Part shown: positions 16,294 through 24,543 of the stretch, piece after piece
How positions within the stretch are numbered: position 1 is the stretch's first letter
How the letters are laid out: every line of letters starts with the position of its first letter
Assembly: GCA_020634435.1 (NCBI GenBank)
Contig: JACKBS010000004.1
Coordinates: 620,001-684,000 of the forward strand
Length of the DNA: 64,000 nucleotides
DNA from: Ardenticatenaceae bacterium
GTDB lineage: Bacteria; Chloroflexota; Anaerolineae; Promineifilales; Promineifilaceae
Direction: 5' to 3'
Program-made: the position numbers and the translations under genes
Notes under the pieces: model-generated
Databases searched by the model: none
What the model saw: only the letters and a program-made list of their open reading frames with translations
Told to the model about the DNA's origin: nothing

Positions 16294-17083
16294 CAATGTG
16301 GAGTTATTTTACGAGGAAAATGGGTCTGGGTCCGAGGTGATGCTGTTTTCACACGGCTACCTGATGGACCACACGATGTATGCGCAACAGATCGACGCGT
16401 TTAAGGACGAGTTCCGTTGCATTGCGTATGACCAACGTGGACACGGCCGTTCTGAAGCCATCACCAGCAGCTACGATATTGATGCCATCGTCAATGACGC
16501 GATTGGTTTGATCGAGGCGCTAAATATTGCCCCGGTGCACTTTGTGGGCATGTCTACCGGCGGGTTTGTCGGACTGCGCCTGGCTATTCGCCGTCCTGAT
16601 CTGCTCAAGTCGCTGGTGCTTATTGATACATCGGCCGATCCCGAAGAGAAAAGCAAGTTGTCGCAGTACAACCTGCTGCTGAAGACGGTGAACCTGGTGG
16701 GTTGGAAGCCAGTGATTGGCCGGGTAATGTCGATCTTGTTTTACGACGTGTTTTTGGAAGACCCAAAGCGCCAAGATGAGGTGAAGAAGTGGCGCAACAT
16801 TATCACTGGGCACAATGTGAAGGCAGTAACGGCGTTTGGTAAGGCGATTTTTGCTCGTGACAGCGTGACTGACCAACTGGGCAAAATCAAAACGCCGGCG
16901 GTGATCATTGTCGGTAAGCATGATGCCGCTACGCCTTCCATGTACGCGCAAACCATGGCCGACCGCATTCACGACACGCGCCTGCGCGTCATTCCCGATT
17001 CTGGCCATTCGTCCCCAGTAGAAAAGCCACGCGCCGTGGCCGAGGCCATGCGCACCTTTTACGAGCGGGTCGGCATTTTGTAA
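16274..17083 (+). CDS. Alpha/beta-hydrolase
   Basis: 269 aa from ATG 16274, preceded by GGAGAGGAGG. An earlier in-frame ATG at 16256 is part of that ribosome site and is unlikely. The nucleophile elbow is GMSTGG (about 92-97), and the oxyanion-type motif is FSHGYLMD. Asp in GKHDAATP (near 217) and His in DSGHSSPVEKP (near 244) complete the triad. It resembles 3-oxoadipate enol-lactonase-like and esterase-type hydrolases, but the substrate is unknown. It overlaps the channel gene. Confidence 0.85.
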   Translation: MPQIRVNNVELFYEENGSGSEVMLFSHGYLMDHTMYAQQIDAFKDEFRCIAYDQRGHGRSEAITSSYDIDAIVNDAIGLIEALNIAPVHFVGMSTGGFVGLRLAIRRPDLLKSLVLIDTSADPEEKSKLSQYNLLLKTVNLVGWKPVIGRVMSILFYDVFLEDPKRQDEVKKWRNIITGHNVKAVTAFGKAIFARDSVTDQLGKIKTPAVIIVGKHDAATPSMYAQTMADRIHDTRLRVIPDSGHSSPVEKPRAVAEAMRTFYERVGIL

Positions 17084-17098
17084 CAGGTACATTTTCTG

Positions 17099-17257
17099 GT
17101 AGGGGCAGGACAGGCGGGCCAAGATCATGGCCAGTTGAAGGGTCTCGTTTCCCGCCTGTCTCGCTCAAAACGGCCGTTCATGCGAGGCAGGGCGAGACGG
17201 CGCGGAGGTAAGGCCCTTTGTTTTTCCCAGACCATACCGCACCGTCCCGCCCCTACA
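17099..17257. repeat. Intergenic repeat with GTAGGGGC arms
   Basis: GTAGGGGCAGGACAGGCGGG (from 17099) and CCGTCCCGCCCCTAC (ending 17256) form the outer arms. Between them are further GGCGGG/CCCGCC and GCGAG/CTCGC pairs and one ACGGCCGT. The 212-bp gap 17084-17295 contains no gene. A related GTAGGGGC element begins at 63850. Confidence 0.6.
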
Positions 17258-17295
17258 TCATTTCTGAGGCGATTTCCCCAAAGCAGGGTACATAA

Positions 17296-18135
17296 ATGAA
17301 TTATCGATCGGTTTTTAGAGTGGATTTGTTCGCCGGGCAGACGATTATGGTGACGGGTGGCGGCAGCGGCATTGGCCGGGCAACGGCCGTTGAGCTGGCC
17401 AGTCTGGGAGCGCATGTGGTGTTGGTGGGGCGGACGGAGGAAAAGTTAACGGCCGTTGCTCACGAAATCAGTGAAATGGGCGGTGAAGCCTCAACGTATA
17501 CCTGTAATATCCGCGAAGAAGAGCAGGTGCAGGCTCTGTTTGCCGATGTGCTAGAGACACGCGGTGCCCTGCACGGCCTGGTGAATAATGCCGGAGGGCA
17601 GTTCCTCAGCCCGGCGGAGTTCATCAGCAAAAAAGGATTTCACGCGGTGGTGGAGACCAATCTCACCGGCACCTTCTTGATGTGCCGCGAGGCGTATACT
17701 CAGTACATGCGCGACCACGGAGGGGTCATCGTTAACATGCTCATGGAAAACTGGCGCGGCTTCCCTGGCATGGCCCATTCGGCGGCGGCGCGGGCGGGCA
17801 TTGAGAACCTGACCAAAACGCTGGCTGTGGAATGGTCGCGCTCGGGTGTGCGCATCAACGCGGTTGCGCCTGGCCTTATCGAATCCAGCGGCCTGGACAA
17901 TTACCCGGACGTGGCTAAACAGTTCATTCAAAACGTGGTCCAAGACATTCCCTTCAAGCGCATGGGAACGGAAAGTGAAACGGCCGCGGTCATCGTTTTC
18001 TTGCTTTCCCCTGGCGCCAACTACATCAGCGGCGAGTCAATTCGCATAGACGGTGCCAGCTCCCTCTGGCGTAAAACCTGGGACATTGAAGACCACGATA
18101 ACGCGCCGCCACCTTATGATGGTTTTGAACCATGA
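17296..18135 (+). CDS. SDR-family protein, PECR-like (trans-2-enoyl-CoA reductase type)
   Basis: 279 aa. The cofactor motif TGGGSGIG (about 21-28) and NNAGG are present. The active-site region reads MAHSAAARAGIENLTKTLA, with no Tyr at the usual YxxxK position. This form resembles peroxisomal trans-2-enoyl-CoA and 2,4-dienoyl-CoA reductases rather than alcohol-forming SDRs. An acyl-CoA role fits the nearby acyl-CoA dehydrogenase. The C-terminal tail (SSLWRKTWDIEDHDNAPPPYDG) is longer than in most SDRs. There is no clear Shine-Dalgarno before ATG 17296, and an internal start is possible. Confidence 0.75.
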   Translation: MNYRSVFRVDLFAGQTIMVTGGGSGIGRATAVELASLGAHVVLVGRTEEKLTAVAHEISEMGGEASTYTCNIREEEQVQALFADVLETRGALHGLVNNAGGQFLSPAEFISKKGFHAVVETNLTGTFLMCREAYTQYMRDHGGVIVNMLMENWRGFPGMAHSAAARAGIENLTKTLAVEWSRSGVRINAVAPGLIESSGLDNYPDVAKQFIQNVVQDIPFKRMGTESETAAVIVFLLSPGANYISGESIRIDGASSLWRKTWDIEDHDNAPPPYDGFEP

Positions 18136-18141
18136 GCAAGG

Positions 18142-18180
18142 GGTGAGACGCACTTTAGGAAGTGCGTCTCACCTGATTTT
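18142..18180 (+). terminator. Hairpin terminator after the PECR-like SDR
   Basis: GGTGAGACGCACTT (18142-18155), loop TAGG, AAGTGCGTCTCACC (18160-18173), then TGATTTT. A perfect 14-bp stem with a short T run lies seven bases after the stop codon. A near-identical arm sequence (GGTGCGACGCACTT) recurs at 43028-43092, so this is also a member of a dispersed repeat family. Confidence 0.75.
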
Positions 18181-18292
18181 GGGCTAGGGTGGCACCTCAG
18201 AGGGAATGGGGCATAATTACGGCCGTCACCAAACAACTAATCACCAAACCATAAACGCACAGAGTTTCGTGTAGCACAAATCGAGCGTGTTT

Positions 18293-19543
18293 ATGAATAG
18301 AGAAATGTTATCGGAGCAGGAATTTGAGGTGATTCGGGCCGCGCAGCCCGCACCGATCGATCCCTCGGCGACGGCTGCTGGGTCCACCGTGGTAAGCCTG
18401 TTGTCATCACTGGACCGCAAAGTGTTGGACCAGGTGATGATTGAGCATCGCTACGCCGCCGGGGAACTTGTGGTGCGCGAAGGTCAGTACGGCGACGTTG
18501 CCTACCTCATTTGGTCGGGCCGCGTGGCAGTGGTGCAGGGGGATTTGTACAATCCATCCAGCGTCATTTATCGTGGCCCGGGTGAAGTGGTGGGGGAAAT
18601 GTCGCTCATCGACAACAAGCCACGCTCGGCTTCCATTGTGGCCCTCGACGATGTTCGGCTGCTGGGCATTCACCGCAAAGACTTTTTTGAGCTGTTGCAA
18701 ATCGATCCCAACTTTAGCACCAACATGATGGAGATTTTATCCAATCGGCTGCGTGCGGCGGAGGAGCTGTCGCGGGTGAACACGGCTATTGGTCGTGAAC
18801 TGAGCGCCGAGGTGGAAGAGCTTCAGTCGGAAAATGAAGCCTTACGCCGGACGGAGCAGCGTCGCCAGGAGCTGAGTGAGCTGGTGGTGCACGATTTGCG
18901 CAATCCGTTGGGCAATTTGTTTAGCGCATTAAACATGCTGGAACTGGTGCTGCCGCCGGATGTGCTGGAGGCTAATCGTGAGTTGTTGGAAATTGCCCGC
19001 CTCTCGCATCTGCGTATGCAAGATTTGGTAGATTCGCTGCTGGACATCGCCCAAATCGAGGCGGGACGGCCGTTAGGCGAACGCAAAGCGACTCATCTGC
19101 CTGACCTGATGACCGAGGTGATGCAGCTCAACGCCTTTGCCCTGGAAAAGCGGGATATGACGTTAACGTTGGACTTTCCGCACGATTTGCCGCCCGTTTG
19201 GGCCGCTCCTGACCAGATTCGCCGGGTGCTGACCAATCTGACCGACAACGCGATCAAATATTCGCCCAAAGGTGGGCCGTTGGTAGTAACGGCTGTTGCC
19301 CGCGATGGCTTTGTTGAAGTGAGCGTGCAAGATGCGGGTCCTGGCGTGGCTCCCGAAGAGCGTGAACACATTTTTGCGCGCTTCACACAGGTGGAGGCCG
19401 GGGGGATTCGGCCACGTGGTTTTGGCCTGGGCCTGTCTTATTGCAAACTGGCGGTAGAGGCACATAACGGCCGTATTTGGGTCGAACCCGGGCCGGAAGG
19501 TGTGGGTAGCCGGTTTGTGTTTACCTTGCCCATAATTGTTTAA
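18293..19543 (+). CDS. Soluble sensor histidine kinase with N-terminal cNMP-binding domain
   Basis: 416 aa from ATG 18293 (GTG 18287 is an in-frame alternative). Residues about 50-160 form a Crp-like cyclic-nucleotide-binding domain (YAAGELVVREGQYGDVAYLI, then GEVVGEMSLIDNKPRSASI). A coiled-coil linker leads to the HisKA domain with the phospho-acceptor His in VVHDLRNPLG (about 199). The HATPase_c domain has the N-box LTDNAIKYSP, DAGPGV, and GFGLGLSYCK. No transmembrane helix is seen, so it should respond to an internal ligand. No response regulator is adjacent. The lone receivers at 44.9-45.5 kb are distant. Confidence 0.9.
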   Translation: MNREMLSEQEFEVIRAAQPAPIDPSATAAGSTVVSLLSSLDRKVLDQVMIEHRYAAGELVVREGQYGDVAYLIWSGRVAVVQGDLYNPSSVIYRGPGEVVGEMSLIDNKPRSASIVALDDVRLLGIHRKDFFELLQIDPNFSTNMMEILSNRLRAAEELSRVNTAIGRELSAEVEELQSENEALRRTEQRRQELSELVVHDLRNPLGNLFSALNMLELVLPPDVLEANRELLEIARLSHLRMQDLVDSLLDIAQIEAGRPLGERKATHLPDLMTEVMQLNAFALEKRDMTLTLDFPHDLPPVWAAPDQIRRVLTNLTDNAIKYSPKGGPLVVTAVARDGFVEVSVQDAGPGVAPEEREHIFARFTQVEAGGIRPRGFGLGLSYCKLAVEAHNGRIWVEPGPEGVGSRFVFTLPIIV

Positions 19544-19545
19544 GA

Positions 19546-19608
19546 ATTGTAATTGGGTAATTAGGTAATTGAGCAATTGCCTAATTACCCAGTTGCCCAA
19601 TTACCCAC
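19546..19608. repeat. Intergenic inverted repeat, GGGTAATTAGGTAATTG family
   Basis: GTAATTGGGTAATTAGGTAATTG on the left (shown here only in part by its core GGGTAATTAGGTAATTG) faces CAATTGCCTAATTACCC and GCCCAATTACCCA on the right. The result is a long hairpin between the kinase stop (19543) and the next ATG (19610). It ends one base before that ATG and may block or tune initiation. Confidence 0.75.
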
Positions 19609-19609
19609 T

Positions 19610-20524
19610 ATGCCCCATACAAACGAACTCCAACTACTCGAAAATCAAGGCTGGGATGCGCGTATTCTGGTGTGCCGCAACGGCAAGCTGGTGGATACGT
19701 TTATCGTGGTGACGGAACGGTTTGTGGTGCTGGTTGATACCGTGATCAATCCACAAACGGCCGTTCAGATGCTGGCATATGCACAACCTTATCTGGTAAA
19801 CGGCCGTCAACTCCTGGTCGTCAATACCCATGCCGATTATGATCATTGCTGGGGGAATCAGCTGTTTGTGGGGGAAACGGCCGTTCATCCCGCACCGATT
19901 ATTGGCAGCCACCTCAGCCCGCCCAAGTTCCAGCACGAGGAAGCGCTGGCGTACCTGGCCAAAATGAAAGAGCTGGAGCCAGATATTTTTGGCCAGGTGC
20001 AATTTACCCCACCGACTTTGCTGATTCAGGATAAATTTGTCATCGACGGCGACGATTTGACGCTGGAACTGCTGCCTACGCCTGGCCATACCGATGATCA
20101 TTATTCGGTCTTCCTGCCGGAAATTGCCACGTTACTGGCGGCGGATGCGGCCGAGCTGCCTTACCCGGCGGCCCGCACACCCGATGCGCTGCCACAGATG
20201 CGTCACTCGTTGGCCCAATTGGCCGCGCTGCCCGCCGAAACCGTTTTGTACTGCCATGCCCCGGTTACGGTGGGGCGGCAGCTGCTGCTGGACAACATCG
20301 CTTATTTCAACGCCATCGAAGCCCAGTGCCGGGCAGCGCTGGCGCGTGGTCTTCACCCGCAGATCAGTGATGATGTGGACGTGTTGGCGTTGGTGGATTG
20401 TCCATACGAAACGGCCGTTCCCGACACGCCAGAGTGGCAAGCTGTTCACGATTTTTACAAAACTGCGGGTCACGCCGAGCAAGTTCGCGCCATGTTGCAA
20501 TGGTTGGCGCTGGAATCGAGGTGA
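19610..20524 (+). CDS. Metallo-beta-lactamase-fold hydrolase
   Basis: 304 aa from ATG 19610. The zinc-ligand motif is HADYDH (about 74-79, in NTHADYDHCWGN). PGHTDDHYSV supplies a further His, AADAAE the bridging Asp, and YCHAP a last His. This is a glyoxalase-II/lactonase-like member of the superfamily. The substrate is unknown. The end is followed by GAGGTGA and a GTG start of the Nudix gene four bases on, so the pair is likely co-translated. Confidence 0.85.
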   Translation: MPHTNELQLLENQGWDARILVCRNGKLVDTFIVVTERFVVLVDTVINPQTAVQMLAYAQPYLVNGRQLLVVNTHADYDHCWGNQLFVGETAVHPAPIIGSHLSPPKFQHEEALAYLAKMKELEPDIFGQVQFTPPTLLIQDKFVIDGDDLTLELLPTPGHTDDHYSVFLPEIATLLAADAAELPYPAARTPDALPQMRHSLAQLAALPAETVLYCHAPVTVGRQLLLDNIAYFNAIEAQCRAALARGLHPQISDDVDVLALVDCPYETAVPDTPEWQAVHDFYKTAGHAEQVRAMLQWLALESR

Positions 20525-20528
20525 CTTT

Positions 20529-21053
20529 GTGACACAGCAGCCACTGATTGTCAGCCAAAGTGGACGGCCGTTTGCCACCTCCGCTATTGCCTTGCAAGCT
20601 ATCATCATCAACGACGAGGCGCAGTTTTTGCTGCTGTGCTCACCGCGCCGCAACGAGCCGAATGAGTGGCAGGTGGTTAGCGGCGGTTTGGAGGCTGGCG
20701 AAACAATTCTGGACGGCATTTTGCGCGAGGTGCGGGAAGAAGTTGGGCCGATTTTGGTACGGCCGTTAGCCGTTCTACACAGTCAAACATTCCACTACGA
20801 TGACAATGTCCGTTTTATGGTGGGCATTTACTACCTTCTGCGTTATGAAGGTGGCACAGTTGTTCCTGGCGACGACATGGTCGGCAGCGCCTTCCGCTGG
20901 TGGGGCTTGGCCGAGCTGGAAACGGCCGTAGCCGGTCACACCATCACCCTGCACAAATCCACCCATCTCTGGCAGCTACGTCGGGCCGCCAGACTGTGCC
21001 AACTTTTAGCTGATGAACGGGTAGAAACGGCCGTGCTTCAGCCTGAGCTCTAA
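20529..21053 (+). CDS. Nudix hydrolase
   Basis: 174 aa from GTG 20529, with GAGGTGA at 20517-20523 as its ribosome site. The Nudix box is complete: GGLEAGETILDGILREVREE then VGP (about 53-75), matching Gx5Ex7REUxEExGU. It hydrolyses a nucleoside diphosphate linked to some moiety; the exact substrate cannot be told. It follows the MBL-fold gene closely. It contains four ACGGCCGT copies within 525 bp, among the densest runs here. Confidence 0.85.
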   Translation: MTQQPLIVSQSGRPFATSAIALQAIIINDEAQFLLLCSPRRNEPNEWQVVSGGLEAGETILDGILREVREEVGPILVRPLAVLHSQTFHYDDNVRFMVGIYYLLRYEGGTVVPGDDMVGSAFRWWGLAELETAVAGHTITLHKSTHLWQLRRAARLCQLLADERVETAVLQPEL

Positions 21054-21066
21054 ACTCTTTTTGCGG

Positions 21067-21504
21067 CTAGCGGGTGAGGGCCAAAACCAGCACCCCGCCG
21101 CCGACCATTAAAATACCTAACCACTCGCCGAAAGACGGCCGTTCCCCCAAAAAGATCACCGCAAAAACCGCTACCAACAGCACGCTGAGCTTGTCAATGG
21201 GCGCTACCTGCGAGGCATCCCCCACTTTGAGCGCCCGAAAGTAGCATACCCACGAAGCGCCCGTTGCCAGACCAGACAAAATCAGGAATAGCCAGGTGCG
21301 TCCGGATAGGGCCAGCGGATTGCTCCACTTGCCCGTGAAGTAGACAAAAGCGCTGAGCACAACAAAAATGACCACCGTACGGACCAGTGTGGCCAGGTCG
21401 GAATCAATGCCTTCCAGACCGACCTTGGCGAAAATTGCGGTAAGGGCCGCAAAGATAGCCGAAAAAAGTGCCCAAACGAACCAGTTTGCCGAAGAAATTG
21501 ACAT
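21067..21504 (-). CDS. Small EamA/DMT-family membrane protein (half-size transporter)
   Basis: 145 aa with about five hydrophobic helices. The N-terminal WFVWALFSAIFAALTAIFAKVG, GLATGASWVCYFRALKVG and APIDKLSVLLVAVFAVIFLGE segments are typical of one EamA repeat. Full-length DMT exporters carry two such repeats. This is a natural single-repeat form that would work as a dimer. AGAGGT lies upstream of the ATG at 21504. It is transcribed towards the Nudix gene and away from marR. Confidence 0.8.
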   Translation of the reverse strand: MSISSANWFVWALFSAIFAALTAIFAKVGLEGIDSDLATLVRTVVIFVVLSAFVYFTGKWSNPLALSGRTWLFLILSGLATGASWVCYFRALKVGDASQVAPIDKLSVLLVAVFAVIFLGERPSFGEWLGILMVGGGVLVLALTR

Positions 21505-21588
21505 GATTTTTTTACCTCTTTGTAACGATTGTTTGTGATGCCATAGACTTGCTAGATTATATGCTCTTTTGCTAAAGCACAGAAATGC

Positions 21589-21616
21589 TTGACAGAATAG
21601 TTCGGCGTAGTATAAT
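21589..21616 (+). promoter_or_regulatory. Consensus sigma70 promoter for the MarR-exporter operon
   Basis: TTGACA (21589-21594), a 16-bp spacer and TATAAT (21611-21616), both boxes matching the consensus exactly. The start codon of the MarR gene is 75 bp downstream. A site this strong usually depends on repression. The MarR protein is the obvious candidate, acting in the leader that contains TAATATTA near 21627. Confidence 0.75.
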
Positions 21617-21691
21617 TCTGCTCAATAATATTACAAGGCAGCACTTTTTGCCGTTTTGGCGGAAAGGCTGTCTTTTGTTTGTGGAAAGTAA

Positions 21692-22243
21692 ATGTCACAC
21701 AAAACTTGGCTACAAGATTCAGAAAGACGACAGAAGTGGATGGCGTTCATGCAGAACTTTCATCCCGAGATTGACCCCAAAACGGTACGCCTGATGGATG
21801 AATTGGGCTATGTCGCTCGTTCGATTTTTCATATGCGTGAGCAAAGCATCGACGAGGCTGGGCTTTCATTTGCCCAGTATCAGGTGTTGATGCATCTCTT
21901 TTTTGCTGAGCAGATGGGAAATCAGGGCGAACTGAACCCGTCAGAAATTAGCGACCGGCAGGGGGTTAGTCGTAACACGATGAGTGCGTTTATCCGCAAT
22001 TTAGAGGATGAAGGCCTGGTTGAGCGGCGGCTAGACCCCGATGATCGCCGTCGTTTCAACATTAGCCTGACGGAAAACGGCCGTTCCCTCGTCGGCGAAT
22101 ATATGCACGACCATCTGGCTACGGTCGGGCACTGCTTCAGTGCTTTGGCCCCTGATGAACAGGAAACATTGCTGGTGCTGCTGCAAAAATTGGGCCGGCA
22201 TGTTATGGCTGTTCGCCAGGAAATGGTAATCGGTAATCGGTAA
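21692..22243 (+). CDS. MarR-family transcriptional regulator
   Basis: 183 aa. The winged helix-turn-helix comprises LSFAQYQVLMHLFFAEQ, LNPSEISDRQGVSRNTMSAFIRNLE and the wing VERRLDPDDRRRFNISLTENG. It probably represses its own promoter and the two downstream ABC exporter genes, releasing when a ligand binds. A weak GGAAAG precedes ATG 21692. The last residues VIGNR and the stop codon are encoded by the GGTAATCGG repeat that follows, so the natural C-terminus may have been altered by the repeat. Confidence 0.85.
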   Translation: MSHKTWLQDSERRQKWMAFMQNFHPEIDPKTVRLMDELGYVARSIFHMREQSIDEAGLSFAQYQVLMHLFFAEQMGNQGELNPSEISDRQGVSRNTMSAFIRNLEDEGLVERRLDPDDRRRFNISLTENGRSLVGEYMHDHLATVGHCFSALAPDEQETLLVLLQKLGRHVMAVRQEMVIGNR

Positions 22244-22265
22244 TCGGTTGTCGGATTACCGACAC
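22226..22265. repeat. GGTAATCGG repeat overlapping the end of marR
   Basis: GGTAATCGG occurs in tandem (22230-22250), with GGATTACCGACACG pairing back to it. The TAA stop of the MarR gene is one of the TAA triplets in the repeat. The same family occurs at 43333-43394, inside moeA (31505-31572) and inside a GT39-like gene (51625-51740). Confidence 0.75.
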
Positions 22266-22296
22266 GATTTACTGAAAAATAGGAGATTCAACAACT

Positions 22297-24543
22297 ATGC
22301 TTCGAATAAGAAGGTACCTGAAGCCGTACATGTTCATGTTTGTCGCTTCGGTCATCCTGTTGTTCATTCAGGCCAATCTGGACCTGTCTTTGCCCGACTA
22401 TCTTTCTAGGATTGTCAATACGGGTATTCAACAAAGTGGGGTGGAGAGCCCCGTCGCTGTGGCGATGCGGCAGGAAACATTTGATCACCTCCTGCTCTTC
22501 CTGAACGACGAAGATGCAACGGCCGTTCAAGATGCCTACACCCTGGTGGAGCCGGGCACGGTGGAAGCTGGCGATTACATTGACCAGTATCCGTATCTGG
22601 AGTCCCAGGCGATTTATGTGCGTAAAGATTTGACCGACGATCAGATTGACGCACTGAAGGGTCCGATGGCTCAGGCATTTCTGGCTGTTTCGGCACTGGA
22701 GCAGGCCATGGCGGACCCGGAAGCAGCGGCCCAAATGGGCAGCGGCGATTCCGCCTTTGACCTGTCCCGCCTGCCCGCCGGAACCGATCTCTTTGCCCTC
22801 ATTTCCCGCCTGCCTGAAGCGCAGCGCGCCCAGATTGGCGAGACGATGAATCAGCGCTTTGAGGCGCTGGGCGAGACGATGGTGGAACAAACGGCCGTTG
22901 TCGCCGTTAAAGCCGAGTATGAAGCGTTGGGCATGGACGTCGGCCAGCTGCAAAACAGCTACATCCTGCGCGTAGGGGCCATCATGCTGGGCGTTACGCT
23001 GCTCTCGGCAGCGGCGACCATCACCGTTGGTTACCTTTCGGCAAAAATTGCCGCCGGAACTGGTCGAGACTTGCGCAGCGATGTGTTCCGCAAAGTGGAA
23101 AGCTTCTCCAGCGCGGAATTCGATAAATTCCCCACGGCGTCGCTTATCACCCGCTCAACCAATGACATCACCCAGCTACAAATGGTGACCATGTTCATGG
23201 TGCGTCTGGTTTTCTACGCGCCGATTATGGGCATTGGCGGAACCATTCGCGCGATTGGCAAAGGTTCGTCCATGTGGTGGACCATCGCTGTGGCGGTCTT
23301 GGTGTTGATTGGCGTGATTTCGATTGTCATTTCTGTGGCTATGCCGCGCTTCAAAATTGTGCAGAAGCTCATCGACCGCATTAACCTGGTCGCTCGGGAA
23401 AATCTGTCTGGTATGATGGTGATTCGCGCCTTTAACATGCAGAGCTTTGAAGAAAAACGGTTCGACAAGGCCAACGTAGACCTGACGGAAAACACCCTCT
23501 TCATTGCTCGCGTCACGTCTGTGATGATGCCTGTCATGATGTTCATTTTGAACGTCCTGTCGGTGGTCATTATTTGGGTCGGCGCGCACCAGGTGGCCGA
23601 TGCCAACATGCAGGTGGGTGACGTGATGGCGTTCTTGCAGTATGCCATGCAAATCGTCTTCTCCTTCCTCATGCTGTCCATGTTGTTCATCATCCTGCCG
23701 CGTGCTCAGGTTTCGGCGGACCGTATCGCCGATGTGCTGGAAACTGAACCAATCATCACGGATCCGAAAAATCCTGAGAAACTGAATGGTTCCTTTACCG
23801 GCAAAGTGGAGTTCCGCAACGTTTCCTTCCGGTATCCCGGTGCCGACACGGACATTTTGCACGACATCAGTTTTGTGGCCAGGCCGGGCGAGACGACCGC
23901 GTTTATTGGCTCGACGGGTTCGGGCAAGTCTACGGTGGTGAATCTAATCCCGCGCTTTTATGACGTGACCGAAGGCAGCATCTTGCTGGACAATATCGAC
24001 ATTCGTGAGGTCACCCAGCACGATTTGCGCGAGAAAATTGGCTACGTGCCGCAGAAGGGTATCTTGTTCTCTGGCACCATCGAGAGTAACTTGCGTTATG
24101 CCGATGAGTATGCCAGCGTGGAAGATTTGCAAACGGCCGTTACCATCGCCCAGGCCTCCAATTTTGTGAACAGCAAACCGGAAGGCCTGATGACCGAAAT
24201 CGCTCAAGGTGGTACGAACGTTTCAGGTGGTCAGCGGCAGCGGCTTTCTATTGCCCGCGCTCTGGTGAAAAAGCCACCCATCTACATCTTCGACGATACA
24301 TTCTCGGCGTTGGACTTTAAAACCGATGCGGCTCTGCGACGCGCCTTGCGCCAGAGCACCCAAGACAGCACCATTCTGGTTGTGACCCAGCGTGTGTCTA
24401 CGGTGAAAAACGCAGAACAAATCATTGTGCTGGATCAGGGCCGCGTGGTGGGCAAAGGCACCCACGACGAACTCATGGAAACTTGTGAAACCTATCAGGA
24501 AATTGCCCTGTCCCAGTTAAGTATGGAGGAGCTTTCATCATGA
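22297..24543 (+). CDS. ABC exporter subunit A (degenerate ATP site)
   Basis: 748 aa, a fused membrane domain and ATPase. An unusual extracytoplasmic segment of about 170 residues (about 45-215) separates the first two membrane helices. The NBD has Walker A GSTGSGKST (about 540) and the signature VSGGQRQR. The Walker B catalytic Glu is replaced by Asp (YIFDDTFSALD) and the H-loop His by Gln (VVTQRVST). Such degeneracy is normal in one half of heterodimeric exporters (TM287/288 type), where only the partner hydrolyses ATP fully. It overlaps the partner gene by 4 bp. A drug or lipid exporter is likely. Confidence 0.88.
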   Translation: MLRIRRYLKPYMFMFVASVILLFIQANLDLSLPDYLSRIVNTGIQQSGVESPVAVAMRQETFDHLLLFLNDEDATAVQDAYTLVEPGTVEAGDYIDQYPYLESQAIYVRKDLTDDQIDALKGPMAQAFLAVSALEQAMADPEAAAQMGSGDSAFDLSRLPAGTDLFALISRLPEAQRAQIGETMNQRFEALGETMVEQTAVVAVKAEYEALGMDVGQLQNSYILRVGAIMLGVTLLSAAATITVGYLSAKIAAGTGRDLRSDVFRKVESFSSAEFDKFPTASLITRSTNDITQLQMVTMFMVRLVFYAPIMGIGGTIRAIGKGSSMWWTIAVAVLVLIGVISIVISVAMPRFKIVQKLIDRINLVARENLSGMMVIRAFNMQSFEEKRFDKANVDLTENTLFIARVTSVMMPVMMFILNVLSVVIIWVGAHQVADANMQVGDVMAFLQYAMQIVFSFLMLSMLFIILPRAQVSADRIADVLETEPIITDPKNPEKLNGSFTGKVEFRNVSFRYPGADTDILHDISFVARPGETTAFIGSTGSGKSTVVNLIPRFYDVTEGSILLDNIDIREVTQHDLREKIGYVPQKGILFSGTIESNLRYADEYASVEDLQTAVTIAQASNFVNSKPEGLMTEIAQGGTNVSGGQRQRLSIARALVKKPPIYIFDDTFSALDFKTDAALRRALRQSTQDSTILVVTQRVSTVKNAEQIIVLDQGRVVGKGTHDELMETCETYQEIALSQLSMEELSS

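Noticed and set aside
22226..22265. Possible CRISPR-like tandem repeat
   Set aside because: The GGTAATCGG units are adjacent without spacers, and the family recurs singly elsewhere as inverted repeats.
22297..24543. Exporter subunit as a broken gene because Walker B and H-loop are altered
   Set aside because: Paired exporters commonly have one degenerate site, the partner is intact, and the frame is complete.
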